Source: Cyathus striatus
Lineage: Eukaryota > Basidiomycota > Agaricomycetes > Agaricales > Nidulariaceae
DNA length: 64,000 nt
Direction: 5' to 3'
Assembly: GCA_025738555.1 (NCBI GenBank)
Contig: JAOVFP010000001.1
Location: 1,798,001 to 1,862,000 of the forward strand
This document shows positions 61,691 through 64,000 of the stretch, piece after piece (the first letter of the stretch is position 1; each line of letters begins with the position of its first letter). The notes below the pieces were generated by a model. The model saw nothing but the letters and a program-made list of their open reading frames with translations, ran no database searches and was not told the DNA's origin. Both the position numbers and the translations under genes were made by a program.

Positions 61691-61905
61691 AATCATTACC
61701 ATACAATAATAGGCACTCAAAAAATGCCAGGTGAAATTGATTGAGGCAATCAATTCCACCTAGCATTTTTTGAAAATTTTAGCTGACACCACTCTAAAGT
61801 TTACCAATGAAATATAATATTATGTACAGCTTAAAATACCATGTCGAAGTCAAACAAAAAATTATAATATATGAGCAATGTCCAGGATGTCATATAGGTA
61901 CATGT

Positions 61906-63999
61906 TTAAAAAAGGTTTTCTACAAATACTCTGAGATCCTGAGCTGGTACAACACACATCTTGTTTGCTCTGTTCTGTCCTCTTACAGGACAGACTTCAA
62001 TTCCATGTTCTGTCAGGCCAAGTACCATGAATACTTCCCTGTACAATTGGTGGTTATGACAATTTACAACTATTACATGTTCACCCTTCCTACTAGGGGC
62101 CTCCAGGTGCACATACTCCACTGGGACTTCAAGTTCCTGTCCACCTGTTATTTCCACCCAGATAGATCTATTACTTCTCATCAATTCCAGGTAGGTACCA
62201 CTGCATTTCTCATATCATCCCCTTTCAAATTCAGAGCTAGCAGCAGTCAGCAGAGATTCTGAGATAACTACATGAAGATATCTGTGATCCAAAAATGAGC
62301 TGTCTGCTTCAAGTTGATTTATCCAATGGCTTATGAAGATATTAATATTGGTCAATATTCCAGAACTGTAAGAATGATACACACTATTGAATGCATCTGC
62401 TGAAGCATCACAAGCAGATGACCCATCTCCAATAACAGCTGTTCTCATTGAGTTTGGAAGAGGGGCAGAAGCTTGCAAGGCAGATATTGAGGCTACATTT
62501 TCTGGAGCTATCAACTGCTATTAGTGATGTACAACAACATCAAGATGAGTAACTAACTTCAATGGGGGTAGACAAGCTCTTTGGTGGATACAAAATTGGA
62601 AATCTAATCTAAATATGATAAAGAATCAATCCTTTGCAAATGTGATTATAAGTACTTACTTGTGGGGTTCTAGAACTAGGATTCCAAGCCAATGTTTGGG
62701 ACCTGATTGCAGAATCATTTCCCCAAGCAGGTGTCAGACAGACATTCTCTGAAGGATGATCTGTAGCTAAGACTCCAACTATATACTATACTATACCCTA
62801 TATATAGGGTATTTACCCTATCCCTATCTCTATCCCTGTACCCAAATTCCTACATTTTTTGTATAGAGTATTTTATAGTGTATAGGGTATGTATATGGTT
62901 AGATTATATTTGGAGATTTTTGTAACATTAGGCTTTTATTTGGCCTAGATATTAACATACAGAAACCACATAAAGTGGGAATAAAGCTTGTGCTTCAAAG
63001 GTCACTAAGAAATATCACTTTTATACACCTTCTACTTTGAAAAATGAATTACCTATCCATTAAAGTACTTTTAAACTTATCTATGCATTGCAGTAATATG
63101 ACACAGGTACACTCAGCTGATAGAATTGGCTGATGTGTCTTTTGAATCTTGGTCACACATATCAATAAATATCTAACAGAAGTTTGAATTATAACACTCA
63201 AATAGATATGATCAGTTCATCAAAGGAAGACAGTACTTCTTATCCACTATAGTGTAATATGAACTATAATAAATATGAATGTGTGCCATACAGGTAATAA
63301 TTTAGCTCAAATGTTCTTACAATATGTCTGTTATTTCACATCAATTAACATAGCATATTTACACTCAATATAATAACTTCATAATATGAAGAATGTGCTA
63401 CAGTGATAGTAATATGGTATATAATTGCTTTTGAAAAGCTAGAACACTTTTAGAACAACTAAATCATTTTATTAGTGATAACTTCTAAGAAATTCATAAA
63501 TATTTTTATAAACCCTATACAATGTACCCTATAACCCTATTTATACTATAAATACACTATAATAACCCTATCCCTATAAATACTCCCATCAGGTGTATAG
63601 AGATAGTATATGGTTGGAGCCTTATCTGTAGCTCCTTCTAGATTGAATGGCAATATATTTGAAATGTTGTATCTCTAATAATTTTTTAGTTTTATAGATT
63701 GGAATGCATGTTGAGATGTGTAAATACCCAGGAATATATAAATCCATTATTGAAACTTCTTCACATTTTCCCATACTTATCAGGCAGGCTTCAACTTCAA
63801 GCTTGGCATGACCATTAGCATTGACACTCTTTGGTATCCCAATATCCCCCTTTTGAGGATCAGAGGTGACCATGTCATATATAGTGTAGGGGGCACAACC
63901 TCCCAAAGCATTCGCCAATTGCCTGGCACAGTGAAACCCTGGCATGGGAAAGTGGCGAGACCTGGCGAGACTGGTGATGGGAAAGCAATGGTTGAGCAA
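61906..63999 (-). pseudogene. Partial multi-exon gene of unknown function, interrupted by a MITE
   Basis: The 5' end lies outside the window. In coding order: an open segment from 63,999 (MPGFHCARQLANALGG, then YTIYDMVTSDPQKGDIGIPK) to a donor at 63,727, a 55-nt intron, a short exon (YNISNILPFNLEG), the MITE, then HPSENVCLTPAWGNDSAIRS ending LAWNPSSRTPQ at a GTAAGT donor near 62,660. Further segments: 62,514-62,215 (MIAPENVASISALQ...) and 62,184-61,906 with IWVEITGGQELEVP, YVHLEAPSRKGEHVIVV and GIEVCPVRGQ. The small beta-rich last part resembles KOW/Spt5-like expansions of Agaricomycetes only loosely. I do not assign a function. Confidence 0.5.
62769..63623. mobile_element. 855-bp MITE with 10-bp target duplication (Mutator-like size class)
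   Basis: The direct repeat ATCTGTAGCT flanks it (62,759-62,768 and 63,624-63,633). TIRs AAGACTCCAACTATATACTA and AAGGCTCCAACCATATACTA. Interior AT-rich with CCCTAT repeats near both ends. A 9-11-bp duplication is typical of Mutator-like elements, but no transposase is present. It is inserted in an exon of the right-edge gene. Confidence 0.82.
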
Positions 64000-64000
64000 T

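Larger units (their letters stand above)
45872..61794. mobile_element. Element C: family-2 palindromic transposon, 15.9 kb with insertions
   Basis: A perfect 7-bp duplication TAAAGTT flanks it (45,865-45,871 and 61,795-61,801). Left end CATAAGTGTCAGC, right end GCTGACACCACTC; a TIR of about 100 bp includes GGTGGAATTGATTG. Outer arrays with GATCATAAACAATCATT lie at 45,970-46,139 and 56,019-56,390 (left, split by element B) and 61,280-61,690 (right, inverted). Inner TGTCAC arrays lie at 58,735-59,460 and 60,845-61,260 (inverted), with a core at 59,960-60,310. Excluding elements B and D it is about 3.7 kb with no gene. Confidence 0.88.

Noticed and set aside
45872..61794. TET/JBP dioxygenase or chromatin gene carried with the KDZ-type elements
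   Set aside because: Such genes are known to accompany KDZ transposons in fungi, but no HxD...H dioxygenase motif was seen in any frame I read.
62780..63600. Telomere-like CCCTAT repeats
   Set aside because: The motif is short, scattered and inside a MITE; it is not a continuous CCCTAA tract.

Overview
The window is fungal, most likely from a basidiomycete (Agaricomycetes). The first gene is split by about sixteen introns of roughly 45-85 nt with GT...AG ends. The accessory content (NB-ARC fragment, transposases with CxC5/CxC6 cysteine clusters associated with KDZ transposons, hAT and Ty3/gypsy elements) is typical of that class. The species cannot be named from the sequence.

Layout. 1-3409: 3' half of an MRP-type ABC transporter on the + strand, with one in-frame TAG. 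3.9-13.1 kb: CpG-rich host DNA with diverged, minus-strand copies of an unrecognised gene family; one copy carries an AT-rich, broken NB-ARC fragment. From 13,491 to the end the window is almost entirely transposons and broken genes, and CpG is strongly depleted.

Two transposon families organise the right-hand 50 kb. Family 1 (elements F 13,491-26,156, E 31,991-38,835, B 46,150-56,008) has termini close to AGCACTTTACAC and 10-bp target-site duplications (TSDs). All three share an order from the 5' end inward: terminal inverted repeat (TIR), subterminal motif array, outward-facing tRNA-like Pol III box pair, minisatellite. In F and B this is followed by an intron-rich accessory gene and then a CxC5/CxC6-type transposase. 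E keeps only the end modules. Family 2 (A 33,470-38,747, C 45,872-61,794, D 56,395-58,728, and a stray end at 43,683) has termini with GTGTCAGC or GTGCCAGC. A and C have perfect 7-bp TSDs, palindromic arms made of two kinds of tandem array, and a shared noncoding core.

The elements are nested. E sits in a hAT transposase gene and was itself entered by A, which carries a TA-flanked MITE and a CpG-rich piece of a host-like gene. C was entered by B and D, and B's transposase was entered by a 1.07-kb LTR-like element. F was entered by a Ty3/gypsy element (20,045-26,040) that has tandem LTR-leader units and a GGGTTTT gag/pol overlap. A Tc1-like element (27,159-28,207) and a MITE with a 10-bp TSD inside a right-edge gene (62,769-63,623) complete the set.

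Nearly all in-frame stops in the transposon genes are TGA where an arginine CGA is expected, and many arginines have become Cys, Gln or His. This is the mark of CpG methylation and deamination. Some TGTCAC/GTGACG arrays inside family 2 have nevertheless kept dense CpG.
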